Shown in pieces: positions 1-6,405 of a stretch of 7,437 bases of DNA (its first letter is position 1; each line of letters begins with the position of its first letter). Source of the stretch: Balneolales bacterium (GTDB taxonomy: Bacteria > Bacteroidota > Rhodothermia > Balneolales > Natronogracilivirgulaceae). The stretch is taken from the NCBI GenBank assembly GCA_007133995.1, contig SLLP01000083.1, positions 1-7,437 on the forward strand. The letters are read 5' to 3'. The translations under genes were made by a program, and so were the position numbers. The notes below the pieces were generated by a model. It had not been told where the DNA came from, made no database searches, and saw nothing but the letters and a program-made list of their open reading frames with translations.

Positions 1-477
1 CAAATCGCCGAAAACAGGGCCGCCACCCCCGAAACCGGCCACCTCAAACAGCTTTTCCATCCCGAACGGCTGGAATCCGACCTGATGGATGCGATCAACG
101 CCTCGGAAATGTCACGGCGCCATTTCCGGGAACTCGCCCGTATCTCCGGCCTGCTTTTCACCGGCTATCCCGGCAGATTCAAGGGCAACCGGCACATCCA
201 GGCCAACTCCGAGATGCTTTACGAGGTTTTCAGAAAATACGATCCCGACAACAGGCTGCTGCACCAGGCGGCAAAAGAGGTACTCAACCGGCATATCAGC
301 CTTGAGCACATCAAAACAGCGGCAAAACGCATCATGAACATGGATCTGGTACTGCAACCGCTGGAAAAACCATCACCATTCTGTGTGCCGATCTGGGTGG
401 ACAGGCTCCGTGCCGGACTCATATCCGAAGAGCTGGAGGACCGCATCCGCAAAATGCAGCAGCAACTACTTGAGTGA
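1..477 (+). CDS. Ligase-associated DNA damage response DEXH-box helicase (Lhr-like), C-terminal part
   Basis: The frame is open from base 1, so the gene starts upstream; 158 C-terminal residues are visible. The segment ARISGLLFTGYPG (residues 46-58), the following LYEVFRKYDPDN (73-84), and the ending with a P-x-CVPIWVDRLR stretch and an E-x-L-x-DRI-x-KM helix match the tail of the bacterial ligase-associated Lhr family. The helicase motor motifs themselves lie outside the window. Members of this family are ATP-dependent nucleic-acid helicases encoded in a cassette with an ATP-dependent DNA ligase, an MBL-fold exonuclease and the PdeM phosphoesterase, and are thought to act in DNA repair in the cytoplasm. 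Its stop codon overlaps the GTG start of pdeM (GTGA), which supports translational coupling and the family assignment. The identification rests on this C-terminal signature and the neighbour. Confidence 0.88.
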   Translation, partial: QIAENRAATPETGHLKQLFHPERLESDLMDAINASEMSRRHFRELARISGLLFTGYPGRFKGNRHIQANSEMLYEVFRKYDPDNRLLHQAAKEVLNRHISLEHIKTAAKRIMNMDLVLQPLEKPSPFCVPIWVDRLRAGLISEELEDRIRKMQQQLLE

Positions 478-1427
478 CGTCGCGAAAAGCCATGAAGACC
501 ATTCCTGAAAACAAAAAATTTAAAACGGGTGGATGGTGGATGTCGTTGCACGGCGTCCCTATCCTTATGACGGGCGAGCGGGTACTGTTTCTGCCCGGGG
601 CACCCTGCGACAGGATCGCCGGTGGCAATAGCGACGACAACACCGGTCGCAGCACCGATAGCAGCACCCATGCCAGTGCCGACGGCAGTACCAACGGCAA
701 CACCGGTGGTAGCCCAACGCTTATCCTCTCCGATACCCATTTCGGCAAAGCGGAAACATTTCAGGAGCACGGAATCCCGGTCCCGACCGATCATACTGAC
801 CGTGATCTGGACCTTCTCCGGCAGCTGGTCCACATACATGGCGCCCGGCGAATCATCATTCTCGGCGACCTTTTCCACAGCACGCGCAACAGCAGCTGGG
901 ACCGTGTGCTCTCAGGTTTCCAATCAATGAAAAATACCGATCTGATCCTGGTGATGGGAAACCACGACATCATTCGCCGTGACGATTACGAATCCATCGG
1001 CTTCACATGCGTCTCCGGCATGCCTTGCGGACCCTTTTATCTGCAGCATCATCCGCCTGATCATATGGAGATCAATGATCAAGCATCCACGGCATCACGG
1101 ACGCAAAATAATGAAGCATCCGCGGTGCCACTGGCGCAAAACGAAGATAAACCCGAAATACCGCAGCGGCAACCCGATTCTAATACCGAACCCGGTGTCT
1201 CATCCCCATTCGTCATCTGCGGGCACCTCCACCCATCCTTCCGTATCAAAGGTCCGGCCCGACAGCGAATCACCCTCCCCTGCTTCTGGCTGCGACCCGG
1301 CTGCCTTGTCCTGCCCGCCTTTGGCAGTTTCACCGGATCACATCCCGTGATGACACGGCCTGGCGACCTCGTTCTGCTTGCCACCGGCGACTCGGTCATC
1401 CCCCATTCCCATGAACCGGACGTGTAA
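474..1427 (+). CDS. pdeM: Ligase-associated DNA damage response endonuclease PdeM (calcineurin-like metallophosphoesterase)
   Basis: The metal-binding motifs of the calcineurin-like phosphoesterase fold appear in order: SDTHFGKAETF (D87, H89), GDLFHS (G131, D132, H135), MGNHD (N163, H164), a YLQHHPP segment (H192/H193) and CGHLHP (H251, H253), then the family-typical LPCFW and LPAFG near 268-284. PdeM is a small nuclease/phosphodiesterase of the ligase-associated repair cassette. The longest frame starts at GTG 474, overlapping the helicase stop; in-frame ATG codons at 492 and 540 (M7, M23) are plausible alternatives, since the extra N-terminal residues look non-conserved. At 317 residues it is clearly longer than the usual roughly 200-230. 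The excess comes from two low-complexity inserts: a Gly/Ser/Thr/Asn/Asp-rich one at residues about 49-80, before the first metal motif, and a polar one at about 196-243, before GHLHP. All metal ligands remain, so activity is probably retained. Confidence 0.9.
   Translation: MTSRKAMKTIPENKKFKTGGWWMSLHGVPILMTGERVLFLPGAPCDRIAGGNSDDNTGRSTDSSTHASADGSTNGNTGGSPTLILSDTHFGKAETFQEHGIPVPTDHTDRDLDLLRQLVHIHGARRIIILGDLFHSTRNSSWDRVLSGFQSMKNTDLILVMGNHDIIRRDDYESIGFTCVSGMPCGPFYLQHHPPDHMEINDQASTASRTQNNEASAVPLAQNEDKPEIPQRQPDSNTEPGVSSPFVICGHLHPSFRIKGPARQRITLPCFWLRPGCLVLPAFGSFTGSHPVMTRPGDLVLLATGDSVIPHSHEPDV
621..713 (+). repeat. Low-complexity coding insert 1 in pdeM
   Basis: This stretch encodes about 31 residues made almost only of Gly, Ser, Thr, Asn, Asp and Ala, between the first strand of PdeM (MTGERVLFLPG) and its first metal motif (LSDTHFGK). 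The DNA is a patchwork of related trinucleotides (AGC, ACC, GGC, GAC, AAC), and the phrase AACACCGGT occurs twice, near each end of the stretch. It looks like microsatellite-type expansion into a surface loop. No function can be assigned. Confidence 0.7.
1081..1146 (+). repeat. 33-bp imperfect tandem duplication inside pdeM (insert 2)
   Basis: Bases 1081-1113 and 1114-1146 align without gaps with 24 of 33 positions identical. Both begin AAGCATCC and share CGCAAAA near the end. In the PdeM frame they give two 11-residue units, of the form (Q/E)AS(T/A)-x3-(T/A)QN-x. The duplication sits in a polar, non-conserved linker between the HHPP and GHLHP metal motifs, so it lengthens a loop without touching catalytic residues. 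Confidence 0.7.
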
Positions 1428-1443
1428 TTTCCAACGGTTTCAT

Positions 1444-1451
1444 TATCTTTG
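1444..1451 (+). promoter_or_regulatory. Possible Bacteroidota-type -7 element (TATCTTTG) before the DUF4301 gene
   Basis: TATCTTTG fits the TAnnTTTG -7 consensus known for Bacteroidota primary sigma factor promoters. It lies just after the pdeM stop and about 120 bases ahead of the next start codon. I do not see a convincing TTTG -33 partner at the expected distance, so this is only a candidate. The rest of the 146-bp gap (1428-1573) shows no clear terminator hairpin, RNA gene or ORF. Confidence 0.2.
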
Positions 1452-1573
1452 AGGAAGCCTGTTTTACAACGGCAACGAAACGCCTGTGTTCGCACCTGAC
1501 TTGCAAAAGTATCTGACATGCGTCCGTTTCCTGTTGAACCATCCAACCATTCATTCCAGAACCGAAATCATCC

Positions 1574-3175
1574 ATGAGCATCCAAACCCGACTAGACGAA
1601 TCCCTGCTGAATCACATCCGGGAAAAAGGAATCAAACCGGCGAATATTGAACTACAACTCGATCGGTTCCGAAGGGGTTTTCCGGACCTGGAGATCGATC
1701 GTCCGGCCACCATCGGCGACGGGATCGTGCGCATCCCGGACGATAAGGGAATGCGCCTGACCGACCGGTTCCACCAGGCGCAAAAAGAGGGACGTGTGAT
1801 GAAGTTCGTTCCGGCATCCGGGGCCGCCAGCCGCATGTTCAAGTCGCTGCAGGCCACACTCAATGATGGCAGCAGGCTCACGAAAGAGTATTTCGAATCC
1901 CATCCCGAAGACGAGGATGCGGAGTTCACGCGGACCTTCCTTGAAAACCTTGAAACATTCGCCTTTTATGAAGATCTGGTGGATCTACTGAAAGAGCAAG
2001 GGACGCATCCGGACGAATTGTTGGAAAAAGAAGACTACCGGACACTGCTCTCTTTTGTACTGGAGGATAAAGGACTCGGATTGGCATCGTTGCCCAAGGC
2101 GCTGATCCCGTTCCACCGGTATGAAGACCATCGCCGCACCCCGCTGGAGGAGCACCTGGTCGAAGCCATTGCTTACACGCAACCCGAAAACGGGCATATA
2201 CGTATCCATTTCACTATCTCGCCGGAGCACAAAGTGGCCTTCGAACGCCGGCTGGTTACGGCACGGTCGCTATTTGAAACAGACGGTATCCAACTTCAGG
2301 TTGAAACCTCCTTCCAGAAACCGGAAACCGACACCATTGCCGCCGACGCGGAAAACAAACCCTTCCTGGATGATGATGGCAACGCCGTGTTTCGACCGGG
2401 CGGACATGGAGCACTGCTCGTCAACCTGGAGGAACTCAAGGGAGATGTGGTGTTCATTAAAAACATCGACAACGTGGTGCCGGACCGGTTCAAGAAGACC
2501 ACCTGCAAATACAAGAAACTCATTGGGGGGTATATTTTTACGCTGCAGGACAAGATCTTTTTCTACCTTAAGGAGCTGGAGCGTCTGGGATCGGAATCGC
2601 AGCTGCTGGAAGAGATCATCGCTTTTGTCCGGGAGGAGCTGCATGTGGAACTACCGAACAATCTGCCCTCCCTGCCTGGTGACGATACGGATGAAACACA
2701 GGCCGATGCGCAACGCGGCGAGCTGGTGCGGTGGCTTTTCGACCGGCTGAACCGTCCAATCCGCGTGTGCGGCATGGTTATCAACGAGGGCGAACCCGGC
2801 GGCGGCCCCTTTGTAGTGCGGCACGACGACGGGAGCACATCCCTGCAGATTGTGGAAAGTGCCCAGGTGAACACGAGCGATCCCGATCAGAAAAAGAGCT
2901 TCGAATCATCAACGCATTTCAACCCGGTGGACCTGGTCTGCTCGCTGCGCGACTACCAGGGCCGGCCTTTTAACCTCGAATCCTACCGCGATCCGGAAAC
3001 AGGTTTCATTTCGGAAAAATCATACCTGGGCAGAGAACTCAAGGCGCTTGAATTGCCGGGATTGTGGAATGGCAGCATGGCTCACTGGAACACGGTTTTT
3101 GTTGAAGTGCCGGCCGAAACATTCAATCCGGTTAAAACCGTAAACGATCTCCTTCGTGATGAACACCGGAATTAA
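1574..3175 (+). CDS. DUF4301 family protein, nucleotidyltransferase-like
   Basis: This 533-residue protein has the landmarks of the DUF4301 family found mainly in Bacteroidota: FVPASGAASRMFKSL (78-92), LPKALIPFH (173-181), SFQKPETDTIA (245-255), FRPGGHGALLVNLEEL (273-288), FIKNIDNVVPD (294-304), NEGEPGGGPF (404-413), THFNPVDLVC (447-456) and a C-terminal GLWNGSMAHWNTVFVEVP. The order of a Gly/Ala-Ser-rich N-terminal loop with Arg, a Lys-Pro segment, a GGHG loop and an I-x-N-x-DN strand recalls UDP-sugar pyrophosphorylases. A role in nucleotide-sugar metabolism is therefore reasonable, but it is inference; no reaction is established for the family as far as I know. There is no signal peptide, so it should be cytoplasmic. 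The length is as expected for the family. No clear Shine-Dalgarno precedes ATG 1574. It stands between pdeM and osmC with gaps of 146 and 98 bp and is probably transcribed on its own. Confidence 0.85.
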   Translation: MSIQTRLDESLLNHIREKGIKPANIELQLDRFRRGFPDLEIDRPATIGDGIVRIPDDKGMRLTDRFHQAQKEGRVMKFVPASGAASRMFKSLQATLNDGSRLTKEYFESHPEDEDAEFTRTFLENLETFAFYEDLVDLLKEQGTHPDELLEKEDYRTLLSFVLEDKGLGLASLPKALIPFHRYEDHRRTPLEEHLVEAIAYTQPENGHIRIHFTISPEHKVAFERRLVTARSLFETDGIQLQVETSFQKPETDTIAADAENKPFLDDDGNAVFRPGGHGALLVNLEELKGDVVFIKNIDNVVPDRFKKTTCKYKKLIGGYIFTLQDKIFFYLKELERLGSESQLLEEIIAFVREELHVELPNNLPSLPGDDTDETQADAQRGELVRWLFDRLNRPIRVCGMVINEGEPGGGPFVVRHDDGSTSLQIVESAQVNTSDPDQKKSFESSTHFNPVDLVCSLRDYQGRPFNLESYRDPETGFISEKSYLGRELKALELPGLWNGSMAHWNTVFVEVPAETFNPVKTVNDLLRDEHRN

Positions 3176-3199
3176 ATCACGTATGGGAGGTGTTATAGG

Positions 3200-3220
3200 A
3201 TTCAGTTGCATAACCTGAAT
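3200..3220. promoter_or_regulatory. Near-palindrome upstream of osmC, candidate operator
   Basis: The half-sites ATTCAG (3200-3205) and CTGAAT (3215-3220) are perfect inverted copies around a 9-base centre; 7 of 10 symmetric pairs match across the 21 bp. The element overlaps the TTGCAT of a possible promoter and lies 53 bp before the osmC start. OsmC/Ohr genes are often controlled by MarR-type OhrR repressors, but this palindrome does not resemble the classic OhrR box. It has no following T-run, so it is a poor terminator for the DUF4301 gene. Confidence 0.35.
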
Positions 3221-3232
3221 TACATTTAACAT
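3206..3232 (+). promoter_or_regulatory. Weak candidate promoter for osmC
   Basis: TTGCAT (3206-3211) and TAACAT (3227-3232) could be -35/-10 boxes, but the 15-base spacer is short. TACATTTA (3221-3228) partly fits the Bacteroidota TAnnTTTG element. The AT-rich character and position between two genes support a promoter here; the exact boxes are uncertain. Confidence 0.25.
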
Positions 3233-3262
3233 CCATTATCTAACCAAAGAACAACACAAAAC

Positions 3263-3266
3263 GGAG
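3263..3266 (+). promoter_or_regulatory. Ribosome binding site of osmC (GGAG)
   Basis: GGAG stands 7 bases before ATG 3274. This is one of only two clear Shine-Dalgarno sequences in the window and fixes the start of the OsmC protein. Confidence 0.75.
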
Positions 3267-3273
3267 AAATCAC

Positions 3274-3702
3274 ATGCCAAAACGTAAAGCAAATGCTGAA
3301 TGGAAAGGCGCTTTGCCTGATGGAAACGGGACCCTAGCATTGGGTAGCGGCGCTTTTGAAGGATCGTATTCTTTTTCATCCCGATTTGAAGAGGGGGTCG
3401 GAACCAATCCCGAAGAACTTGTCGGAGCCGCACATGCCGGATGCTTTTCCATGGCTCTGTCTGGTGATCTGGGCAAAAGCGGATTTAAGCCACAAAGCGT
3501 GAAAACCGAAGCAGTTGTTCATCTGGTTAAGAGTGATGGCGGATTCAGTGTTACCGAAATTGATCTGGACTGTGACGCTCATGTGCCGGGTATCGATGAA
3601 GCTGAATTCACCAAAATCGCCGAGGGCGCCAAAAAAAACTGCCCGATTTCAAAACTGCTGACCGGGGCCAAAATCAACCTGACGGCGCGATTGAAAAATT
3701 GA
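3274..3702 (+). CDS. osmC: OsmC/Ohr family peroxiredoxin
   Basis: This 142-residue protein has the full OsmC signature: R37 in FSSRFEEG, E48 in TNPEELVGAAHAGCFSM, the peroxidatic C57 in that same stretch, and the resolving C123 in KKNCPISKLLTG. Proteins of this family reduce organic hydroperoxides (and protect from osmotic/oxidative stress) in the cytoplasm using two cysteines, recycled through lipoylated proteins or thiols. Length is normal for the family. The opening KANAEWKG...GTLALGSGAFEG matches the OsmC branch rather than Ohr, but the subfamily is less certain than the fold. It is preceded by a GGAG site and a near-palindromic upstream element, and followed by a strong terminator, so it forms a single-gene transcription unit, as expected for a stress-induced gene. 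Confidence 0.93.
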   Translation: MPKRKANAEWKGALPDGNGTLALGSGAFEGSYSFSSRFEEGVGTNPEELVGAAHAGCFSMALSGDLGKSGFKPQSVKTEAVVHLVKSDGGFSVTEIDLDCDAHVPGIDEAEFTKIAEGAKKNCPISKLLTGAKINLTARLKN

Positions 3703-3729
3703 AATTAACACCATAAATGCGACGTTTTT

Positions 3730-3759
3730 AAGAGCCGGTAACCATTCCGGCTTTTTTTT
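3730..3759 (+). terminator. Intrinsic terminator of osmC
   Basis: AGCCGG (3733-3738) pairs perfectly with CCGGCT (3747-3752) around the 8-base loop TAACCATT. It is followed by an uninterrupted T-run ending at 3759, and upstream A residues at 3730-3731 can extend the stem into the T-run. It begins 27 bases after the osmC stop. Confidence 0.9.
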
Positions 3760-3763
3760 AGAT

Positions 3764-3783
3764 AATAAAACGGTATAAAACGG
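3764..3783 (+). repeat. Two 10-bp direct repeats, (A/T)ATAAAACGG, before the exported-protein gene
   Basis: AATAAAACGG (3764-3773) is followed directly by TATAAAACGG (3774-3783). The copies are one helical turn apart, and the second ends 7 bases before ATG 3791. They fill most of the short leader between the osmC terminator and the start codon, so the promoter of the next gene must be here or within the terminator. Too short to separate a regulatory site from chance. Confidence 0.4.
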
Positions 3784-3790
3784 CATTTTC

Positions 3791-4903
3791 ATGAAACTGC
3801 ACTCCTGGATTTACCTGCTACTTATCATCGCTTTCACTGCCCTGATGCCGGCACGTTCATACACCCAGGATATTGAACATCCAATCCGGATGCCGGCCGG
3901 ATTTCACCACGGACTCATCTTTGTGGAGCCGGTCAGTCAGGAAGGAGACACTCTACGCTTTTTCACCGACACCGCCGACGCCACACTCTTGTACCGACAT
4001 ACGGTGGATCGGCTTGGTCTCACCACCACCAGTACCATCATCCAGGATCAGCAGCAGCTTGCGGCCTTCCTTCCTCTACTCGATTCAACCCGTTTCATTC
4101 CTCCCCCGCTGCTCTCCGATGGACTTATACCCGTTCGTCCTGATGACAGAATGCCGCCACATCACAGAGTAATTCTCGGTGATGAAAACGGCATTCAACA
4201 ACCCGGTGACGGAATACTCGGCAGCACCTGGTTTGCCTCCCGCGCCTGGTCCATCAACTTCCGGGATGAAACGTTTTATGTGAAACCAACGTCAAATTAC
4301 AGACCTGCCTCTAGTGAAAACCCAACCTCCACTGAAAACTCTGCTTCAGCTGAAAATACTGCTTCCAGTGAAAAAGCTACCTCTTCGGTTCAGGGATCAT
4401 TGGGTGTGGATGACAAATCCAATCATTCGGATTCTGCAGTTTCCCTCTCCTTCTACGAGGAAGGGGACCGGCGGCTGTATCATTTTCCGCGATTGGAAGT
4501 AATTATAGCCGGTGATACCCTGTCGATGGTACTAAAAACAGGCAGCAATGTCATACTGGATGAATCCGCCCAAGCCTCACTGAATCATCCGGATCCGCTG
4601 TTTCCTGCCGGACTCATTTCCGAGTCTGTTGCTGCGAACTGGGTTGACATCCACCCCGATTGGCCTGTATACGAAAATGCTGACAGCAACTACGGAAGCG
4701 ATCTGATTGAAGTTCCGGAAGTGCAGATCGGTCCGCATACGGCCGGACCCGTGCGGTTTGCCATCCGGCGGGACGAGGCTTTCATCGACTGGTTTTCGCA
4801 GTTTACCGACAAACCGGTTGTCGGCGCTCTGGGGGCGGATGCCTTCCGGGGCGCCCATATCACCCTGAATTACCCATGGTCCGTTCTGATATTTCATGAT
4901 TGA
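3791..4903 (+). CDS. Exported protein with a two-lobed aspartic-protease-like fold, active-site motifs degenerate
   Basis: The 370-residue product begins MKLHSWIYLLLIIAFTALMP, a typical Sec signal peptide with likely cleavage around residues 21-26 and no lipobox. Two similar halves follow. In the first, DTLRFFTDTADATLLYRHTV (53-72) resembles the DTG(A/S) strand-loop of retropepsin/pepsin-like proteases, and DGILGSTWFASRAWSINF (140-157) resembles their closing LG-x3-(F/L) hairpin. In the second, GDTLSMVLKTGSNVILDESA (241-260) and GALGADAFRGAHITLNY (345-361) repeat the pattern. The triads are DTA (60-62) instead of DTG, and KTG (249-251) with Lys in place of the catalytic Asp, so proteolytic activity is unlikely. 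A Ser/Thr/Glu/Asn linker of 18-bp repeats (172-199) joins the lobes. The fold is my reading of the pattern, not a search result; otherwise this is a hypothetical exported protein. No Shine-Dalgarno is visible; it lies between the osmC terminator and rlmN. Confidence 0.75.
   Translation: MKLHSWIYLLLIIAFTALMPARSYTQDIEHPIRMPAGFHHGLIFVEPVSQEGDTLRFFTDTADATLLYRHTVDRLGLTTTSTIIQDQQQLAAFLPLLDSTRFIPPPLLSDGLIPVRPDDRMPPHHRVILGDENGIQQPGDGILGSTWFASRAWSINFRDETFYVKPTSNYRPASSENPTSTENSASAENTASSEKATSSVQGSLGVDDKSNHSDSAVSLSFYEEGDRRLYHFPRLEVIIAGDTLSMVLKTGSNVILDESAQASLNHPDPLFPAGLISESVAANWVDIHPDWPVYENADSNYGSDLIEVPEVQIGPHTAGPVRFAIRRDEAFIDWFSQFTDKPVVGALGADAFRGAHITLNYPWSVLIFHD
4304..4375 (+). repeat. Four 18-bp in-frame tandem repeats encoding a hexapeptide linker
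   Basis: Four successive 18-bp units encode PASSEN, PTSTEN, SASAEN and TASSEK (residues 172-195 of the exported protein), and a partial fifth unit (ATSS) follows. Each unit ends in GAA AA(C/T/A). The units differ mostly by single substitutions, so the repeat is real but no longer identical. It lies between the two protease-like lobes and should form a flexible, hydrophilic tether. Confidence 0.85.
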
Positions 4904-4916
4904 CCCGGGTTTATAC

Positions 4917-4934
4917 TTCGGCGGGCAGGCCGAA
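4917..4934. other. Short hairpin between the exported-protein gene and rlmN
   Basis: TTCGGC (4917-4922) and GCCGAA (4929-4934) form a perfect 6-bp stem with a 6-base loop, 14 bases after the upstream stop. No T-run follows on either strand, so it is not a standard intrinsic terminator. It could be a weak or factor-dependent termination or processing site. The AT-rich stretch after it (about 4948-4979) is the likely leader of rlmN. Confidence 0.4.
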
Positions 4935-4979
4935 TGAAAAGGACGCCTGAAAAAACGAATATTAACAATTAACCGCTTT

Positions 4980-6065
4980 ATGACCACCCGCATCAACTTA
5001 TCCGCACTCAACAAACATGAGCTGGCCGGCTTCTGTGAAGAGCTTGGACTCAAGCGGTACCGGTCTGATCAACTTTTCCAGTGGATTCACCACAAGCATG
5101 CGGGTTCGTTTGACGAGATGACCAATCTCCCGAAGTCGCTGCGAGGGCAGCTGGCAGAAAAAGCGGAGCTGAAAAGTGCAACGCAGGCCACTGTCAGCCG
5201 TTCCCGGGACGGCACCATCAAATGCCTCTTCCGGCTGCATGATGACAAACTGGTTGAGGCGGTGCTGATCCCCGAGTTTTTTGAAGATGGCGTGGCCGAC
5301 CGGCTAACGGTATGTGTTTCCTCCCAGGTGGGATGTGTTTTCGGCTGCAGCTTCTGCGCAACCGGCAGAATGGGCCTTTTTCGAAATCTGACGACCGGTG
5401 AAATTACAGGTCAGGTTATGTCCATCAACACCATCGCCGAAGCGGAATATGGAAAACGCATCACCAATATAGTTTATATGGGGATGGGCGAACCGTTCCA
5501 CAATTACGGTCCGGTCGTTGACTCCGCCGAGATCCTGAGCGACCCGCTTGGGCTCGACTTGTCGCCCCGCCGAATCACCATTTCCACAGTCGGACTCACC
5601 CGGCAGATCCATGAATATGCGGATCAGAAACGGCCATGGAATCTGGCCATTTCACTGCATGCCGCTGACGATGAAAAACGCAACAAGATCATGCCCATCA
5701 ACGAGAAGCTGGATCTTTCTGCGCTGCGCAAGTCCATCCAACACTATCACAAGATGATGCATCAGCCGGTTACCTACGAATACCTGCTGTTCGATCAGTT
5801 CAACGACACACCCGAAGATGCTCGAAAGCTGGCCAGAATTGCGCACTGGGTGCCCTCAAAGGTGAATATAATCATGTATAACAGTGTTGACGGCGTGACG
5901 CTGCAGCGAGCAAAAGAAGATCGCCTGGACCACTTCATGTCCGAGCTCACACGCCAGGGCGCGCGGGCGACGGTCAGGCGAAGCCGCGGGGATGATATTG
6001 ATGCGGGATGCGGACAGTTGGCCATTCGTGAACAGGACGGTACGGGCAAGACGATGGCCAAATGA
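4980..6065 (+). CDS. rlmN: 23S rRNA (adenine(2503)-C(2))-methyltransferase RlmN
   Basis: RlmN is a radical-SAM enzyme that methylates C2 of A2503 in 23S rRNA (and A37 in some tRNAs), tuning the peptidyl-transferase centre and translational fidelity. The 361-residue product carries the radical-SAM cluster motif C119-x3-C123-x2-C126 in SQVGCVFGCSFCATGRMG, the GMGEP motif (168-172), RITISTVG (198-205), NLAISLHA (221-228) and VTYEYLLF (264-271). It also has the pair of mechanistic cysteines, C112 (TVCVSSQ) and C344 (DIDAGCGQL), corresponding to C118 and C355 of the E. coli enzyme. The N-terminal part (about 7-60) is the usual RNA-binding helical domain. Length is normal and nothing is missing. 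The ATG at 4980 lies in an AT-rich leader without a visible Shine-Dalgarno. It is the last plus-strand gene before a convergent gene pair. Confidence 0.97.
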   Translation: MTTRINLSALNKHELAGFCEELGLKRYRSDQLFQWIHHKHAGSFDEMTNLPKSLRGQLAEKAELKSATQATVSRSRDGTIKCLFRLHDDKLVEAVLIPEFFEDGVADRLTVCVSSQVGCVFGCSFCATGRMGLFRNLTTGEITGQVMSINTIAEAEYGKRITNIVYMGMGEPFHNYGPVVDSAEILSDPLGLDLSPRRITISTVGLTRQIHEYADQKRPWNLAISLHAADDEKRNKIMPINEKLDLSALRKSIQHYHKMMHQPVTYEYLLFDQFNDTPEDARKLARIAHWVPSKVNIIMYNSVDGVTLQRAKEDRLDHFMSELTRQGARATVRRSRGDDIDAGCGQLAIREQDGTGKTMAK

Positions 6066-6127
6066 GTTGCGGTCCTGGTCAAGTGGGCAGTAGATTATTT
6101 ATGTGTTGCAGATAGTACCTTCTCAAT

Positions 6128-6239
6128 GAAACAGGATATGCTGCACCAAACACTTTCTTATTGATACTGTACGCGCCACACCTGGTTCATTCTGACAGAA
6201 ACTGCATATGCTGCACCCAATGCCTTTTTATTGAAACTG
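6128..6239. repeat. Pair of 42-bp imperfect direct repeats offset by exactly 70 bp
   Basis: Bases 6128-6169 and 6198-6239 align without gaps with 34 of 42 positions identical. Both begin GAAAC, share the 12-base core ATATGCTGCACC (6136-6147 and 6206-6217), and share a TTATTGA-x-ACTG ending. The 28-base spacer (6170-6197) is not clearly repeated, and I find no third copy 70 bp to either side. This could be two copies of a dispersed intergenic element or an old duplication. Confidence 0.75.
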
Positions 6240-6405
6240 CCTCACTCTTTTATTTACTAAAACCATTGTTCATTATAAGTTACACTTGTGCTTCAGAAAA
6301 CCCTTTCATAGCAGAGATATTAATCGGTTTTTACAACTGTGAATGCTACTTATTGTAAACAACTTTCTTAAAAAAAAAAGAGATACGGTCGAGGTCACGA
6401 ACTTT

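Noticed and set aside
219..878. Long minus-strand frame with Gly/Ala/Val-rich, zipper-like segment opposite pdeM
   Set aside because: It is the antisense shadow of the pdeM low-complexity insert; the plus-strand frame carries all the metallophosphoesterase motifs.
1428..1573. Possible small gene or RNA between pdeM and the DUF4301 gene
   Set aside because: The overlapping minus-strand frames are shadows or lack start signals, and no stable hairpin plus T-run is visible.
3631..3639. A-run giving an in-frame A AAA AAC slippery-type heptamer just before the Cys123 codon of osmC
   Set aside because: The only downstream stem (GCCC 3641-3644 with GGGC 3665-3668) is weak and too close, the zero-frame product is complete and canonical, and slippage would lose the resolving cysteine.
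6161..6358. 65-codon plus-strand frame with many Cys and aromatic residues
   Set aside because: No ribosome site, low-GC DNA, its start falls inside one repeat copy and it runs through the other; nothing resembles a known family.
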